A stretch of DNA of 64,000 nucleotides from Alcaligenaceae bacterium. GTDB lineage: Bacteria > Pseudomonadota > Gammaproteobacteria > Burkholderiales > Burkholderiaceae_B. Where the stretch lies: the NCBI GenBank assembly GCA_012839585.1, contig DUNB01000043.1, forward strand, positions 1-64,000. Reading direction: 5' to 3'. The notes below the pieces were generated by a model, which searched no databases, was not told the origin of the DNA, and worked only from the letters and a program-made list of their open reading frames with translations. Both the position numbers and the translations under genes were made by a program. This document shows, piece by piece, positions 39,104 through 49,792 of the stretch. Each line of letters starts with the position of its first letter. Position 1 is the first letter of the stretch.

Positions 39104-40285
39104 ATGTCAGATCCCGTCGTAATTGTATCTGCTGTCCGCACCCCAATGGGCGCCATGACTGGCAGCCTGTCCTCTTTGGCAGCACACGAACTGGGTTCCG
39201 TTGCGATTAAGGCCGCTCTAGAACGCGCTGGCGTTAGCCCCGATCAGGTGGACGAGGTCCTTATGGGTAACGTACTACAAGCCGGTCAGGGTCAAGCCCC
39301 TGCGCGTCAGGCTGCGCTAGGTGCCGGATTACCTAATGGCGCTCCTTGTACTACGGTACACAAAGTCTGTGGTTCTGGCATGAAAGCCGCCATGCTTGGT
39401 CACGATATGCTCAAAGCTGGTAGCGCCAACATTGTGGTAGCAGGCGGCCAAGAAAGCATGTCTAACGCACCTTACCTACTTCTCAAAGGTCGTACCGGCT
39501 ATCGCTATGGTCACGACAAAGTCTACGATCACATGGCACTAGACGGCCTAGAGGATGCCTACGAAGGTATCGCTATGGGTGTGTTGGCAGAGCGCTGTGC
39601 AGAAAAATACGCTTTCACTCGCGAAGAGCAAGATAACTACGCGCTTGAATCCTTGCGTCGTGCTCGCGCTGCAACAGAAGACGGCAGCTTCAAAGCCGAG
39701 ATCGCTCCTGTCACCATCAAAGGACGTAAAGGCGACACCGTTATCGATACCGACGAAGCGCCTACACGTGCAATGCCAGACAAAATCCCTGGCTTACGCC
39801 CTGCGTTCAAAAAAGACGGTACCATCACTGCCGCTAACGCCTCCTCCATCTCGGACGGTGCTGCAGCAATGGTGCTCATGCGCGAATCCACCGCCAAAGA
39901 AATGGGCCTAAAGCCTTTAGCTAAGATCGTGGGTCACTCTCAGCACGCTCACGAGCCAGAGTGGTTCACAACCGCTCCTGTAGGGGCCATGCAAAAGCTA
40001 CTCGACAAAGCAGGCTGGAAAATCGAAGACGTAGACCTGTTCGAAATTAACGAGGCATTTGCTCTGGTCACCATGGCGGCCATGAAAGACCTCAACCTCT
40101 CTCATGACAAAGTCAACGTTTACGGTGGTGCCACCGCCCTAGGTCACCCCATTGGCGCTTCTGGCGCTCGTATTGTGACCACCCTACTCAACGCACTACA
40201 ACAAAAAGGCGGCAAACGCGGTATAGCCTCCCTATGTATTGGCGGCGGCGAAGGGGTCGCGATGGCTATTGAACTAATGGACTAA
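39104..40285 (+). CDS. Acetyl-CoA C-acetyltransferase (thiolase)
   Basis: VVIVSAVRTPMGAMTGSLSSLAAHELGS, VHKVCGSGMKA, GGATALGHPIGASGARI, SLCIGGGEG. Confidence 0.95.
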   Translation: MSDPVVIVSAVRTPMGAMTGSLSSLAAHELGSVAIKAALERAGVSPDQVDEVLMGNVLQAGQGQAPARQAALGAGLPNGAPCTTVHKVCGSGMKAAMLGHDMLKAGSANIVVAGGQESMSNAPYLLLKGRTGYRYGHDKVYDHMALDGLEDAYEGIAMGVLAERCAEKYAFTREEQDNYALESLRRARAATEDGSFKAEIAPVTIKGRKGDTVIDTDEAPTRAMPDKIPGLRPAFKKDGTITAANASSISDGAAAMVLMRESTAKEMGLKPLAKIVGHSQHAHEPEWFTTAPVGAMQKLLDKAGWKIEDVDLFEINEAFALVTMAAMKDLNLSHDKVNVYGGATALGHPIGASGARIVTTLLNALQQKGGKRGIASLCIGGGEGVAMAIELMD

Positions 40286-40372
40286 TTCTTTAGCGACAAT
40301 CTGTGTCGGAGACCCGGCAAGTCGTACGGCTTGCCGGCCAAAAATATAACTAAATTAGGTGGCAGCACAGAC

Positions 40373-41980
40373 ATGAGTATTATCCAAAGTAAAATTCAAC
40401 CTCGCTCGGCCGGCTTTCTGGAAAACGAAGCCTCCATGCAGGAACAAATCAAAGACCTACGACAGCTACGCAGTCAAATCGCCAAAGGCGGCAGTGACGC
40501 AGCCCGTCAAAGGCACTTAGATCGCGGCAAACTTTTACCTCGTGAGCGAGTTGAACGATTACTCGATCCTGGCTCACCTTTTTTAGAGCTCTCTCCTTTA
40601 GCCGCCTACAACCTTTACAACAACGATGCGCCAGGCGCGGGCATTATTACGGGGATTGGTCGTATTAATGGCATCGAGTGCATGATTGTCTGTAATGACG
40701 CCACTGTTAAAGGGGGTACCTACTACCCCATGACAGTAAAAAAACACGTACGCGCCCAAGAAATTGCCCAGCAAAACCGTTTACCTTGTGTTTACTTAGT
40801 CGACTCGGGTGGTGCCAACCTACCTAATCAAGACGAGGTGTTCCCAGATAGAGATCACTTCGGTCGTATTTTCTACAACCAAGCCCAAATGTCATCCTTA
40901 GGTATTGCCCAAATTGCGGCGGTCATGGGGTCTTGTACGGCTGGGGGCGCTTATGTGCCCGCCATGAGTGACGAGTCCATCATTGTGCGCAACCAAGGTA
41001 CGATTTTCTTAGCTGGCCCGCCCTTGGTCAAAGCCGCCACGGGCGAAGAGGTCACTGCAGAAGATCTAGGTGGTGGTGATGTGCACACGCGCTTATCCGG
41101 GGTGGCTGACCATCTCGCTGAAAACGATGACCACGCGCTACAGCTCGCACGCCAAGCCGTAGGTAGGCTCACACATCAAAAACACTATCCATGGGCGCTT
41201 AAACCCGTAGTTGAGCCCCTGTATGACCCCGAAGAACTCAACGGCATCATCCCCAATGACACGCGCAAACCCTATGATGTGCGCGAGGTGATTGCTCGTT
41301 TAGTCGATGGTTCTGAATTCGAAGAATTCAAAGCCCGCTTTGGAACCACTCTAGTCACAGGCTTCGCGCATTTACACGGTATGCCGGTGGGTATCATCGC
41401 CAATAACGGTGTACTGTTTTCCGAGGCTGCCCAAAAAGGCACCCACTTCATCGAACTCTGCTGTCAACGCAAAATCCCCTTAATTTTCCTCCAAAACATC
41501 AGCGGCTTTATGGTTGGCCGCAAATACGAAAACGAAGGGATTGCCCGTCACGGTGCCAAAATGGTGACCGCTGTCTCTACCGCCTCGGTGCCTAAACTCA
41601 CCGTCATCATCGGCGGCTCCTTTGGTGCAGGTAACTACGGTATGTGTGGTCGCGCATTTAACCCGCGTATGTTGTTTATGTGGCCCAACGCGCGCATCTC
41701 TGTAATGGGGGGCGAACAGGCCGCCAGCGTACTTGCCACAGTACGCAGAGATAACCTAGAAAAAGCCGGTCAGTCCTGGTCCGCAGAGGACGAGGACAAC
41801 TTCAAAGCTCCCATCCGTGATCAATACGAACACGAAGGTCATCCTTACTATGCCTCAGCCCGTTTATGGGACGACGGGGTCATTGAGCCCGCCGAAACTC
41901 GGCGCGTGTTAGCTCTAGCCCTATCCGCCACCTTAAACGCCCCCATCGAAGACACGCGCTTCGGTGTGTTCCGCATGTAA
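40373..41980 (+). CDS. liuB: Methylcrotonoyl-CoA carboxylase, carboxyltransferase (beta) subunit; start at MSIIQSK
   Basis: MCC-beta motifs ([82 protein letters not shown]). Confidence 0.94.
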   Translation: MSIIQSKIQPRSAGFLENEASMQEQIKDLRQLRSQIAKGGSDAARQRHLDRGKLLPRERVERLLDPGSPFLELSPLAAYNLYNNDAPGAGIITGIGRINGIECMIVCNDATVKGGTYYPMTVKKHVRAQEIAQQNRLPCVYLVDSGGANLPNQDEVFPDRDHFGRIFYNQAQMSSLGIAQIAAVMGSCTAGGAYVPAMSDESIIVRNQGTIFLAGPPLVKAATGEEVTAEDLGGGDVHTRLSGVADHLAENDDHALQLARQAVGRLTHQKHYPWALKPVVEPLYDPEELNGIIPNDTRKPYDVREVIARLVDGSEFEEFKARFGTTLVTGFAHLHGMPVGIIANNGVLFSEAAQKGTHFIELCCQRKIPLIFLQNISGFMVGRKYENEGIARHGAKMVTAVSTASVPKLTVIIGGSFGAGNYGMCGRAFNPRMLFMWPNARISVMGGEQAASVLATVRRDNLEKAGQSWSAEDEDNFKAPIRDQYEHEGHPYYASARLWDDGVIEPAETRRVLALALSATLNAPIEDTRFGVFRM

Positions 41981-41993
41981 CCGGGAGCCCATT

Positions 41994-44012
41994 ATGTTCC
42001 ATACTGTACTTATTGCTAACCGAGGCGAAATCGCCTGCCGCATCGCCGCCTCATGTCAACGCATGGGTATTCGCACTGTGATGGTGTATTCCAGTGCAGA
42101 CGCCCAAGCGCTACACGTCAAAGCCGGGGATGAGGCCGTTTGGGTCGGCGAGGCCGAACCCCAAAAAAGCTATTTAAATATCGACGCCATCATTGCTGCC
42201 GCAAAGCGTACCGGCGCCCAAGCCATCCACCCTGGATACGGGTTTTTAGCTGAAAATGCAGAGTTTGCTAAAGCCTGTGCTGATAACGGCATCACTTTTA
42301 TTGGCCCACCCGCGTCCTCCATCACCGCCATGGGTAATAAATCTGCCGCTAAGCAACTCATGGAAAAGGCCAATGTGCCATTGGTACCCGGCTACCATGG
42401 TGACAACCAAGACGCGGATTTTCTACATCAACAAGCCGATGCCATGGGCTACCCCGTGCTGATTAAAGCCAGCGCAGGAGGTGGTGGTAAAGGCATGCGC
42501 ATTGTGGAGTCCAGCAAACAATTCCCTGAGGCGCTTTCTTCGTGTAAACGTGAAGCCAAAAGCAGCTTTAGTGACGATCACGTCCTCCTCGAGCGTTACC
42601 TACAAAAACCGCGCCATATTGAAATCCAAGTGTTTGCCGATACACATGGCAACGCCGTGCACCTGTTTGAGCGCGATTGCTCTGTACAACGTCGCCATCA
42701 AAAAGTCATCGAGGAAGCTCCGGCTCCCGGTATGACAGAATCACAGCGCCACGCCATGGGTGAGGCCGCCGTGGCAGCCGCCCAAGCCGTTAACTACGTC
42801 GGCGCCGGCACCGTGGAGTTTATCTGCGAAGGCGATGATTTCTTTTTCATGGAAATGAACACGCGTCTGCAGGTAGAGCATCCCGTTACTGAGCAAATCA
42901 CCGGTTTTGATCTGGTCGAATGGCAGCTACGCGTGGCCTCAGGCCAGCCGCTACCCGCCAAGCAAGAAGACCTCCGCATCAACGGCCATGCCTTTGAAGC
43001 CCGCATTTATGCTGAAAACCCAGACAACCAGTTTCTGCCCTCTATCGGCAAAATTGAGCAACTGATCTTTCCTGAGCACGTCAGCTTTAGCCTAAGCCCC
43101 ATCCGCGTCGACAGCGGTATTCGTCAGGGCGATAGCATCAGCCCCTTTTACGACCCGATGATTGCCAAACTCATCGTACATGGGGTGGATCGTGAAGACG
43201 CTCTGCGTAAAATGCAGTCAGCTCTAGAGCAAAGCTACATTGCAGGGCTACATACCAACCTGCGCTTTTTGCATCGTTTAGCCAGCGACGAGGCCTTTAT
43301 GGCGGGCGATGTGGATACAGGTTTTATTGAGCGTCGTTACGACCAACTCTTCCCCGCCCCCAAAACCGCCACCACCTTAGACCTGGCCGTTGCTCTAGCC
43401 GCCCAGCTTTACCACCAAGGGATGGCATCCAACCAAACCACAACGACTACCGTTGACCCGTGGGATCAGCTTGATTACTGGCGTGGTAATGCCTTGCTAG
43501 CCCGTCCTTTTGTGTTTGATCAGGGTGATCAAAGCCATACCGTGCATTTGCGTCACGAAAACCAACAGTGGCAGCTGCAACATGCAGACACCACATCGGC
43601 TTTTGATTGGACGGTGTCTGAGCAAAACAACGGTAGCTTATCGGTGCGTGTTCGTCTCGATGACCAGCAATTACACGCTGTCGTGTATGGAAACTCACCA
43701 CACTTTGAGATCCGCTATCCCAATACGCAACAGCACATCTCCTATGTGGATCCTTTGGCGATTGATCCCTTGCAAGAAGAGCAAAACGGGGGCGGCTTAA
43801 CCGCACCGATGCCTGGCAAGGTGCTCTCTATCGCCGTCGAGGCCGGCGCTGAGGTAGAGGCTGGTCAATTATTGTTGGTGCTGGAAGCCATGAAAATGGA
43901 GCACTCCATCACGGCTCCCCACGCCGGTACCGTTACCGAAGTCTTCTTTGCGGCAGGGGATCAAGTCACCGAAGGAGCCGCTTTGCTCGCCATCGAAAGT
44001 AAAGAGAACTAA
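41994..44012 (+). CDS. liuD: Methylcrotonoyl-CoA carboxylase, biotin-containing (alpha) subunit; start at MFHTVLIANRGE
   Basis: Biotin carboxylase domain (IANRGEIACRI, AGGGGKGMRIV, MNTRLQVEHPVTEQITGFDLVEWQL), biotinyl motif VLEAMKMEHSI. Confidence 0.95.
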   Translation: MFHTVLIANRGEIACRIAASCQRMGIRTVMVYSSADAQALHVKAGDEAVWVGEAEPQKSYLNIDAIIAAAKRTGAQAIHPGYGFLAENAEFAKACADNGITFIGPPASSITAMGNKSAAKQLMEKANVPLVPGYHGDNQDADFLHQQADAMGYPVLIKASAGGGGKGMRIVESSKQFPEALSSCKREAKSSFSDDHVLLERYLQKPRHIEIQVFADTHGNAVHLFERDCSVQRRHQKVIEEAPAPGMTESQRHAMGEAAVAAAQAVNYVGAGTVEFICEGDDFFFMEMNTRLQVEHPVTEQITGFDLVEWQLRVASGQPLPAKQEDLRINGHAFEARIYAENPDNQFLPSIGKIEQLIFPEHVSFSLSPIRVDSGIRQGDSISPFYDPMIAKLIVHGVDREDALRKMQSALEQSYIAGLHTNLRFLHRLASDEAFMAGDVDTGFIERRYDQLFPAPKTATTLDLAVALAAQLYHQGMASNQTTTTTVDPWDQLDYWRGNALLARPFVFDQGDQSHTVHLRHENQQWQLQHADTTSAFDWTVSEQNNGSLSVRVRLDDQQLHAVVYGNSPHFEIRYPNTQQHISYVDPLAIDPLQEEQNGGGLTAPMPGKVLSIAVEAGAEVEAGQLLLVLEAMKMEHSITAPHAGTVTEVFFAAGDQVTEGAALLAIESKEN

Positions 44013-44035
44013 ATTTGCGCCACGGCCTTTTTCAG

Positions 44036-44069
44036 CGTAAAGTCTACTTAAAACCGTGTAGGCTTTACG
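44036..44069. other. Hairpin between liuD and smg: CGTAAAGTCTAC/GTAGGCTTTACG (12-bp stem, one G-U)
   Basis: Arms 44036-44047 and 44058-44069, upstream of the smg ATG (44103). Confidence 0.6.
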
Positions 44070-44102
44070 TTGGCCGCACACATTTTTGATGGTAATACAT
44101 AC

Positions 44103-44564
44103 ATGTTCGATATATTGGTTTACTTGTTTGAAACCTACTACAACCCACAGGCTTGCCCTAAAGCGGAGGTATTAGCTCACAAACTCGCCGCCATTGGTTT
44201 TGAAGATGACGAAATCGACGAAGCCCTCAGCTGGCTACACGGACTCAGCGAGTCCGCCGCCATGCACCAACCCCTAAACACTCAATTCCACCCAGATAGC
44301 CTACGCGTCTTTACCGACCATGAATTACAAACCTTAGGCCACGAAGCCATTGGTTTTATTCGCTTTTTGGAAAACTCGGACGTATTGCCTCCCGCCCTGC
44401 GCGAGGTGTTAATTGAACGCGCCCAAGCCATCGATGAGTCCCCCGTTCCATTAAGCAAAATCAAAATCGTAGCTTTGATGGTGTTATGGAACCACGAAGC
44501 GGAAATTGATCATTTAATTTTCGAGGAACTCTTAACCAACGACGAAGATCGTTTGTGCCAATAA
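44103..44564 (+). CDS. smg: Smg (DUF494) family protein; start at MFDILVYLFETYY
   Basis: MFDILVYLFETYYNPQACPKAEVLAHKLAAIGFEDDEIDEALSWLHGL, characteristic of Smg. Confidence 0.92.
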   Translation: MFDILVYLFETYYNPQACPKAEVLAHKLAAIGFEDDEIDEALSWLHGLSESAAMHQPLNTQFHPDSLRVFTDHELQTLGHEAIGFIRFLENSDVLPPALREVLIERAQAIDESPVPLSKIKIVALMVLWNHEAEIDHLIFEELLTNDEDRLCQ

Positions 44565-47159
44565 TCACTGATTGTGTGGCACGATCTCTGCAGGCGCAGC
44601 CATTGGCTGCGCTTTTTCATTTAATAACCTAAACAACAAAGCCTGCCCTTTAGCGTTCGTTTTGAATTCGCCATATTTCGCTTGCTCAAAATAACTGGCC
44701 TGCCCCTCTGGAAAAAACCACGCATCTACCCCATTGGGAAGCCAACGCTGTTGTTTGTATTGCAAACGCAATACCGCTGTATCCGATAAATCGGCAGCAA
44801 CAAGGCTTTCAACTCGGCGCCACTGATCTGGTTGATCCCCTCTAATCAAAACATGCCCGCTACGCGGGTCCTGCAGCGCCACAAGCTCCGACTGCACCTC
44901 AGCCCCGACAGAGAGGTGGGCGAGCAACACAGGCGCTCTGAGCGTCTCTGGATCGATTAACTGAGGGGCCAGATCCCGCACTTGTTGTCCTACAGCAAAA
45001 TCCAGTGCCATAAAATCGCCCTGCATCAACGAACGCGGATCCACCGGCGCTAAGGCCAACACCACAGAGCTTCCTTTAGCTAAGAGGTATTCTTTGCGGG
45101 CGATGTCCTGTGTGGTCAATAGCAACACCGCCCCCAAACCCAACCAAACCCAGCGATAAAAGGCAGGGCGTAACGTAGCAACGTCAGAAACGCTTTCTGA
45201 ATCATCAGCCTGAACGACGACACGCTGTAAAAGCAGCGCACCAGCGGCCAACCATGCGCCCCCAGCGCCCAAAGCCATTGCCTTGTGCACCAGCAACCAA
45301 TCTAAAGCGTAATAATGCAAACCTAAGGCTGCTGCTAACAAAACCACTGCAGCCCAAAACAGCAGCTTATCCCGTTGAGCATAGGCCCAAACCCAGGCAG
45401 CAAGCGCTAAATTTGCAAGAGGTATGGGCATGAGCAAAAACCAACTCAACCCCAGAGCCGCACCACTACACGCCAAGCTAAACACCAAGGAATGCTGCAC
45501 CCGCAACAAGAAAAAAAGCGTAACAGCGGGCAATAGCGCTGCCGCATGGTTAAGCCAATAAGGGCTGCTTTCAATCACGTCTAGGTCAAGCTCCTGTAGA
45601 CTCACCAGCCCCACTAACAACATCACCCAAGCCCACCATAAGGGGGAAACCGTCTCTTTGCGTTCAGGGTTGAGCCGCATCCAGCCAGATAAAACAACAA
45701 GCCCCAGCAAAAGCCCAGTCACTAAGCCGTCAAACAGCTGAATCAGCCGCTGAAAAAAGTCTTGCTGATGACCTAAGACGACGGCAAAAAACAGCAAGCT
45801 GGTCACTCCCGCACTAACAAATCGCGCCAACCACAGCTTGGGACTGAACACATACACGATGATCCCCAACAGCATGAACCACGTCATCAGCCAGGTATTT
45901 TCAGGGTTGAAATCTCTAAGACCTATTCCTACTACTAAAACAGTGCTGCTTAATAAGAACAAAGATAGGTCTTGAGAAATGGTGCTGTTTTTATATCGCT
46001 GTAAGAACAACGCCGCTGTGATAACCACTAGTACATAAACATGTACAACCAGGTCCGAAGGTCTGCCCATCACCTGCCACCAGACCAGCATAAAAAAGAG
46101 CGCGACGATGGCTTGTACACCTAAATAAAACACGCGCAAAAACCAGGGCTCGTTACGGCTAGGTGTCGTCTTAACACGCTGCAACCATGCTCGGCGCAAA
46201 TCATAAATCAACACCGCTCCGATGGAGGAACCAGCAAAAAACAAGGTGGTTATCGACAGATGGCTTTCACTGAGACTGTATACAACCAGCCCCATCGCCA
46301 AGGCATACACCGCCACATAGGCAATCGCACCTGTCAGCACATCTTGTAAACGACGCAAATACCACCAGGCTAAGCCACCCATCAAGGCCAAACACAGCAC
46401 GTTTCGGAAATAAACCACCCCATCGCTCACATGCATAAACCAGGCCTGCGCCTGCCACCACAGCACAGATCCACTTAAAAACAGCATACAAACGCGCCGC
46501 ACTACCAGCTGTGGATCCACAAAAGTGGTACGCAATAAATGCGTCAGCCCCAAGGCGATTACATTCACTACAACGGCTGCCCCGCCCGCCCCACTAAAAG
46601 AGAAGAACATCAGCACTAATGGACCAGCAGAAGGCACCAGTCCAAAGTACAAGTACAGAGCTATATTTGTTAATGTTAAAACAAGCAGTATGATAAATAA
46701 GGAGCGCTGCGCTATCAGCCACGGCAAAAGTAACGCCGCCCAAAGCGCAAATAGCTGCCAGGGATCGGCTCCGGTTTGGTAACTTTGACCTATCAGCGCC
46801 AACACGCCGCCCACCGCTATCGCAGCCAGACTCAAGCTTAAGCTTGACAGGCTGTGGGCTCTAGTCCAATCATTAGGCTTATTTTTGCCTTGCCACCATG
46901 CCAACAACACAAGTGCTGTTATAGTGGCCTGTAATAAGGCGACCCGGCCTACTTTGGGCCAGCTTAACCAATTTGCAGCAATAGCCATGATCAGCGCACT
47001 GCCTAACAGCACCGCAGCGATCAAGATGCTGCTCCGCTGCAAAAACCGTGCCCAATCTGGTATGCCCAGAATGGATTGATTTAACTCTTTTACTTGCATA
47101 ATGCGATTCTCACCTCGTATGATCTGCGCTATTAACGCGGACTTGCTGTGACGGTACAC
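44565..47159 (-). CDS. DUF2157/DUF4401/GDYXXLXY-type large membrane protein
   Basis: Many TM segments; SLMQGDFMALDFAV matches the GDYXXLXY signature; N-terminal DUF2157-like region. Confidence 0.78.
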   Translation of the reverse strand: MYRHSKSALIAQIIRGENRIMQVKELNQSILGIPDWARFLQRSSILIAAVLLGSALIMAIAANWLSWPKVGRVALLQATITALVLLAWWQGKNKPNDWTRAHSLSSLSLSLAAIAVGGVLALIGQSYQTGADPWQLFALWAALLLPWLIAQRSLFIILLVLTLTNIALYLYFGLVPSAGPLVLMFFSFSGAGGAAVVVNVIALGLTHLLRTTFVDPQLVVRRVCMLFLSGSVLWWQAQAWFMHVSDGVVYFRNVLCLALMGGLAWWYLRRLQDVLTGAIAYVAVYALAMGLVVYSLSESHLSITTLFFAGSSIGAVLIYDLRRAWLQRVKTTPSRNEPWFLRVFYLGVQAIVALFFMLVWWQVMGRPSDLVVHVYVLVVITAALFLQRYKNSTISQDLSLFLLSSTVLVVGIGLRDFNPENTWLMTWFMLLGIIVYVFSPKLWLARFVSAGVTSLLFFAVVLGHQQDFFQRLIQLFDGLVTGLLLGLVVLSGWMRLNPERKETVSPLWWAWVMLLVGLVSLQELDLDVIESSPYWLNHAAALLPAVTLFFLLRVQHSLVFSLACSGAALGLSWFLLMPIPLANLALAAWVWAYAQRDKLLFWAAVVLLAAALGLHYYALDWLLVHKAMALGAGGAWLAAGALLLQRVVVQADDSESVSDVATLRPAFYRWVWLGLGAVLLLTTQDIARKEYLLAKGSSVVLALAPVDPRSLMQGDFMALDFAVGQQVRDLAPQLIDPETLRAPVLLAHLSVGAEVQSELVALQDPRSGHVLIRGDQPDQWRRVESLVAADLSDTAVLRLQYKQQRWLPNGVDAWFFPEGQASYFEQAKYGEFKTNAKGQALLFRLLNEKAQPMAAPAEIVPHNQ

Positions 47160-47161
47160 CC

Positions 47162-49783
47162 ATGACTAAAACTCTAATCATTGCCGAAAAACCTTCTGTA
47201 GCACTAGACATCTCTCGTGCCTTGGGGGGCTTTACCCGTGAAGGGGACTATTTTGAAAGCGAACAATTCGTACTAGCAGCCAGCGTTGGCCATCTGCTTA
47301 GTCTAGTCGCCCCTAACGACCCCGTACGTGGCAAATGGAGTTTTACGCATTTACCCGTGATTCCACCACAGTTTGAGCTCAATCCCTCTGATAAAAAATC
47401 AGCGGAACGCCTAAAACTACTCGTTAAGTTGTTGAAACGCAAAGACGTGTCAGCCGTCATTAATGCATGCGATGCGGGACGTGAGGGTGAGTTAATTTTC
47501 CGTTACATCATGCAGTACGCAAAGGTAAACAAACCCATCCAGCGCCTTTGGTTACGCTCCATGACGCGCGAAGCCATCCGCGAGGCATTTGAAAACCTAC
47601 GCGAGGACGAGGAATTAAAACCCCTAGAGGCCGCTGCACGATCCAGAGCCGAAGCCGACTGGTTGGTTGGCATTAACGGCACCCGTGCCATGACGGCGTT
47701 TAACAGCAAAGACGGTGGTTTTTTCAAAACCCCTGTGGGTCGCGTGCAAACCCCAACCCTCGCCATCGTACACGAACGTGAAGAGAGTATTCGCCGTTTT
47801 GTGTCCCGTGACTACTGGGAAATCCACGCAGACTTTTCTGCCTCAGCCGGTTCGTATTTAGGACGCTGGTTTGACCCTAATTTCAAAAAAGACGAATCTG
47901 ACGCAGAAAAACGTGACTCCCGTGTCTGGAGCGCTGAGACCGCTCAGGCCATTGCCGACGCCTGTCGCAACCAATCCGGTATAGTCACCGAGGAATCCAA
48001 ACCATCCAAACAGCAATCACCTGCGCTCTTTGACTTAACGACGCTACAACGCGAGGCAAACTCACGTTTTGGCTTTTCCGCCAAGACCACCTTATCGCTT
48101 GCGCAAACCCTCTACGAGCGCCATAAGGCTCTGACATACCCACGAACCGACTCGCGCTATCTGCCCGAGGACTATTTGCTCACCGTAAAGGACACGATGC
48201 AGGCCTTGGCCGAGGCTGACACCCCTGCCTCTGCCTCCGTACAACCCTTTGCCAAACAGGTTTGTGACAACGATTGGGTTAAAGCCAGCCGTCGCGTGTT
48301 TGATGACAAAAAGGTCTCTGATCACTTTGCCATCATTCCTACCCTAAAGATTCCTCGTGAGCTTAGCGATGCCGAATTCAAAATCTACGAGTTAGTCACA
48401 CGCCGCTTTTTGGCCATGTTCTTTCCGGCCGCCGAGTTCCGTCTCACAACACGAATTACTCAGGTGAAAGAGCATCGCTTTAAAACCGAGGGTAAAGTGT
48501 TGGTGAACCCAGGCTGGCTCAGCATTTACGGTCGTGAGGCTCAAGGCAATGATGACAACCTGGTCGCCGTCACCGCGAACGAAACCGTACAAGTCGACTC
48601 AGTAGAACCAAAAGCCTTAGCCACTAAGCCCCCAGCACGCTTTACAGAAGCCACGCTACTGTCCGCCATGGAAGGCGCCGGAAAGCGGGTGGACGATGAC
48701 GCACTGCGCGAGGCCATGTCTGAGCGCGGCTTAGGTACCCCTGCTACGCGCGCCTCGATTATCGAAGGTCTGCTCAACGAGAGCTACCTACGCCGCGAGG
48801 GCCGCGAGCTCGTTCCTACGGCCAAAGCCAAGCAACTCATGACGTTGCTGTCTGGTTTAGGTGTTAATGAGCTCACCTCGCCGGAACTCACCGGCGAATG
48901 GGAACACCGCCTCAAACAAATCGAACAAGGCCAGCTCGACCGCGAAGCCTTCATGGCCAAAATCGAGAGCATGACGGACGCCATCGTGCGTCGCGCCAAA
49001 GAATACGAGCGCGACACCGTTCCCGGCGACTACGTAACCCTACAAACCCCCTGCCCAGTGTGTGGCAATGTGGTTAAAGAAAACTACCGCCGCTATGCCT
49101 GCACCAGCTGTGACTTTTCCATTGGTAAGCACCCAGGCGGCAAAACGCTGGAAATCCCAGAGGTCGAGGAACTACTGCAAAACCGAACCATTGGCCCACT
49201 CACCGGTTTCATCAGCAAAATGGGACGTCCTTTTGCGGCGATTTTACGCATCAATGATGAAAACAAACTGGAGTTCGACTTTGGACAAAACGAAGAAGAG
49301 GACAACGAGCCGGTTGATTTCTCTTCTCAAGAGCCGGTTGGGCCTTGCCCCAAGTGCCAATCCAACGTGTTCGAGCACGGTATTCGCTATATATGTGAAA
49401 AAGCCGTCGGCCCAGAAAAATCGTGTGACTTCCGCAGTAATAAAGTGATTTTGCAGCAAGAAATCGATCGCGATCAAATGCGAAAACTCTTGGTCGACAG
49501 CAAAACCGACCTATTAGAAAACTTCGTTTCTAATCGCACCAACCGTAAGTTCAAGGCGTTCTTAACGCGTGATGCAGCGGGCAAAGTCTCTTTTGAATTT
49601 GAGCCGCGTGCCGCTAAGGCTGCTAAAAAAGCAGCGAAAAAAGCCACGACTAAAACGGCAGCTAAAAAGGCGGCAACCAAAGCCGCAGCCAAAAAAACCA
49701 CCAAAACCGCGGCTAAAAAAGCCGCAAAAAAAGCAGCCAAAAAGGCAGCTAAAAAAGCGGCCGCTAAAACAACCACTGAATAA
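47162..49783 (+). CDS. topB: DNA topoisomerase III with Cys4 zinc motifs and histone H1-like Lys/Ala-rich tail
   Basis: LIIAEKPSVALDISRALGG, INACDAGREGELIFRYIM, LTYPRTDSRYLP, GLGTPATRASIIEGLL; zinc motifs CPVCGNVV..YACTSC and CPKCQSN..C; tail AAKKAAKKATTKTAAKKAATKAAAKKTTKTAAKKAAKKAAKKAAKKAAAKTTTE. Confidence 0.95.
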   Translation: MTKTLIIAEKPSVALDISRALGGFTREGDYFESEQFVLAASVGHLLSLVAPNDPVRGKWSFTHLPVIPPQFELNPSDKKSAERLKLLVKLLKRKDVSAVINACDAGREGELIFRYIMQYAKVNKPIQRLWLRSMTREAIREAFENLREDEELKPLEAAARSRAEADWLVGINGTRAMTAFNSKDGGFFKTPVGRVQTPTLAIVHEREESIRRFVSRDYWEIHADFSASAGSYLGRWFDPNFKKDESDAEKRDSRVWSAETAQAIADACRNQSGIVTEESKPSKQQSPALFDLTTLQREANSRFGFSAKTTLSLAQTLYERHKALTYPRTDSRYLPEDYLLTVKDTMQALAEADTPASASVQPFAKQVCDNDWVKASRRVFDDKKVSDHFAIIPTLKIPRELSDAEFKIYELVTRRFLAMFFPAAEFRLTTRITQVKEHRFKTEGKVLVNPGWLSIYGREAQGNDDNLVAVTANETVQVDSVEPKALATKPPARFTEATLLSAMEGAGKRVDDDALREAMSERGLGTPATRASIIEGLLNESYLRREGRELVPTAKAKQLMTLLSGLGVNELTSPELTGEWEHRLKQIEQGQLDREAFMAKIESMTDAIVRRAKEYERDTVPGDYVTLQTPCPVCGNVVKENYRRYACTSCDFSIGKHPGGKTLEIPEVEELLQNRTIGPLTGFISKMGRPFAAILRINDENKLEFDFGQNEEEDNEPVDFSSQEPVGPCPKCQSNVFEHGIRYICEKAVGPEKSCDFRSNKVILQQEIDRDQMRKLLVDSKTDLLENFVSNRTNRKFKAFLTRDAAGKVSFEFEPRAAKAAKKAAKKATTKTAAKKAATKAAAKKTTKTAAKKAAKKAAKKAAKKAAAKTTTE

Positions 49784-49792
49784 AGGATTCGA

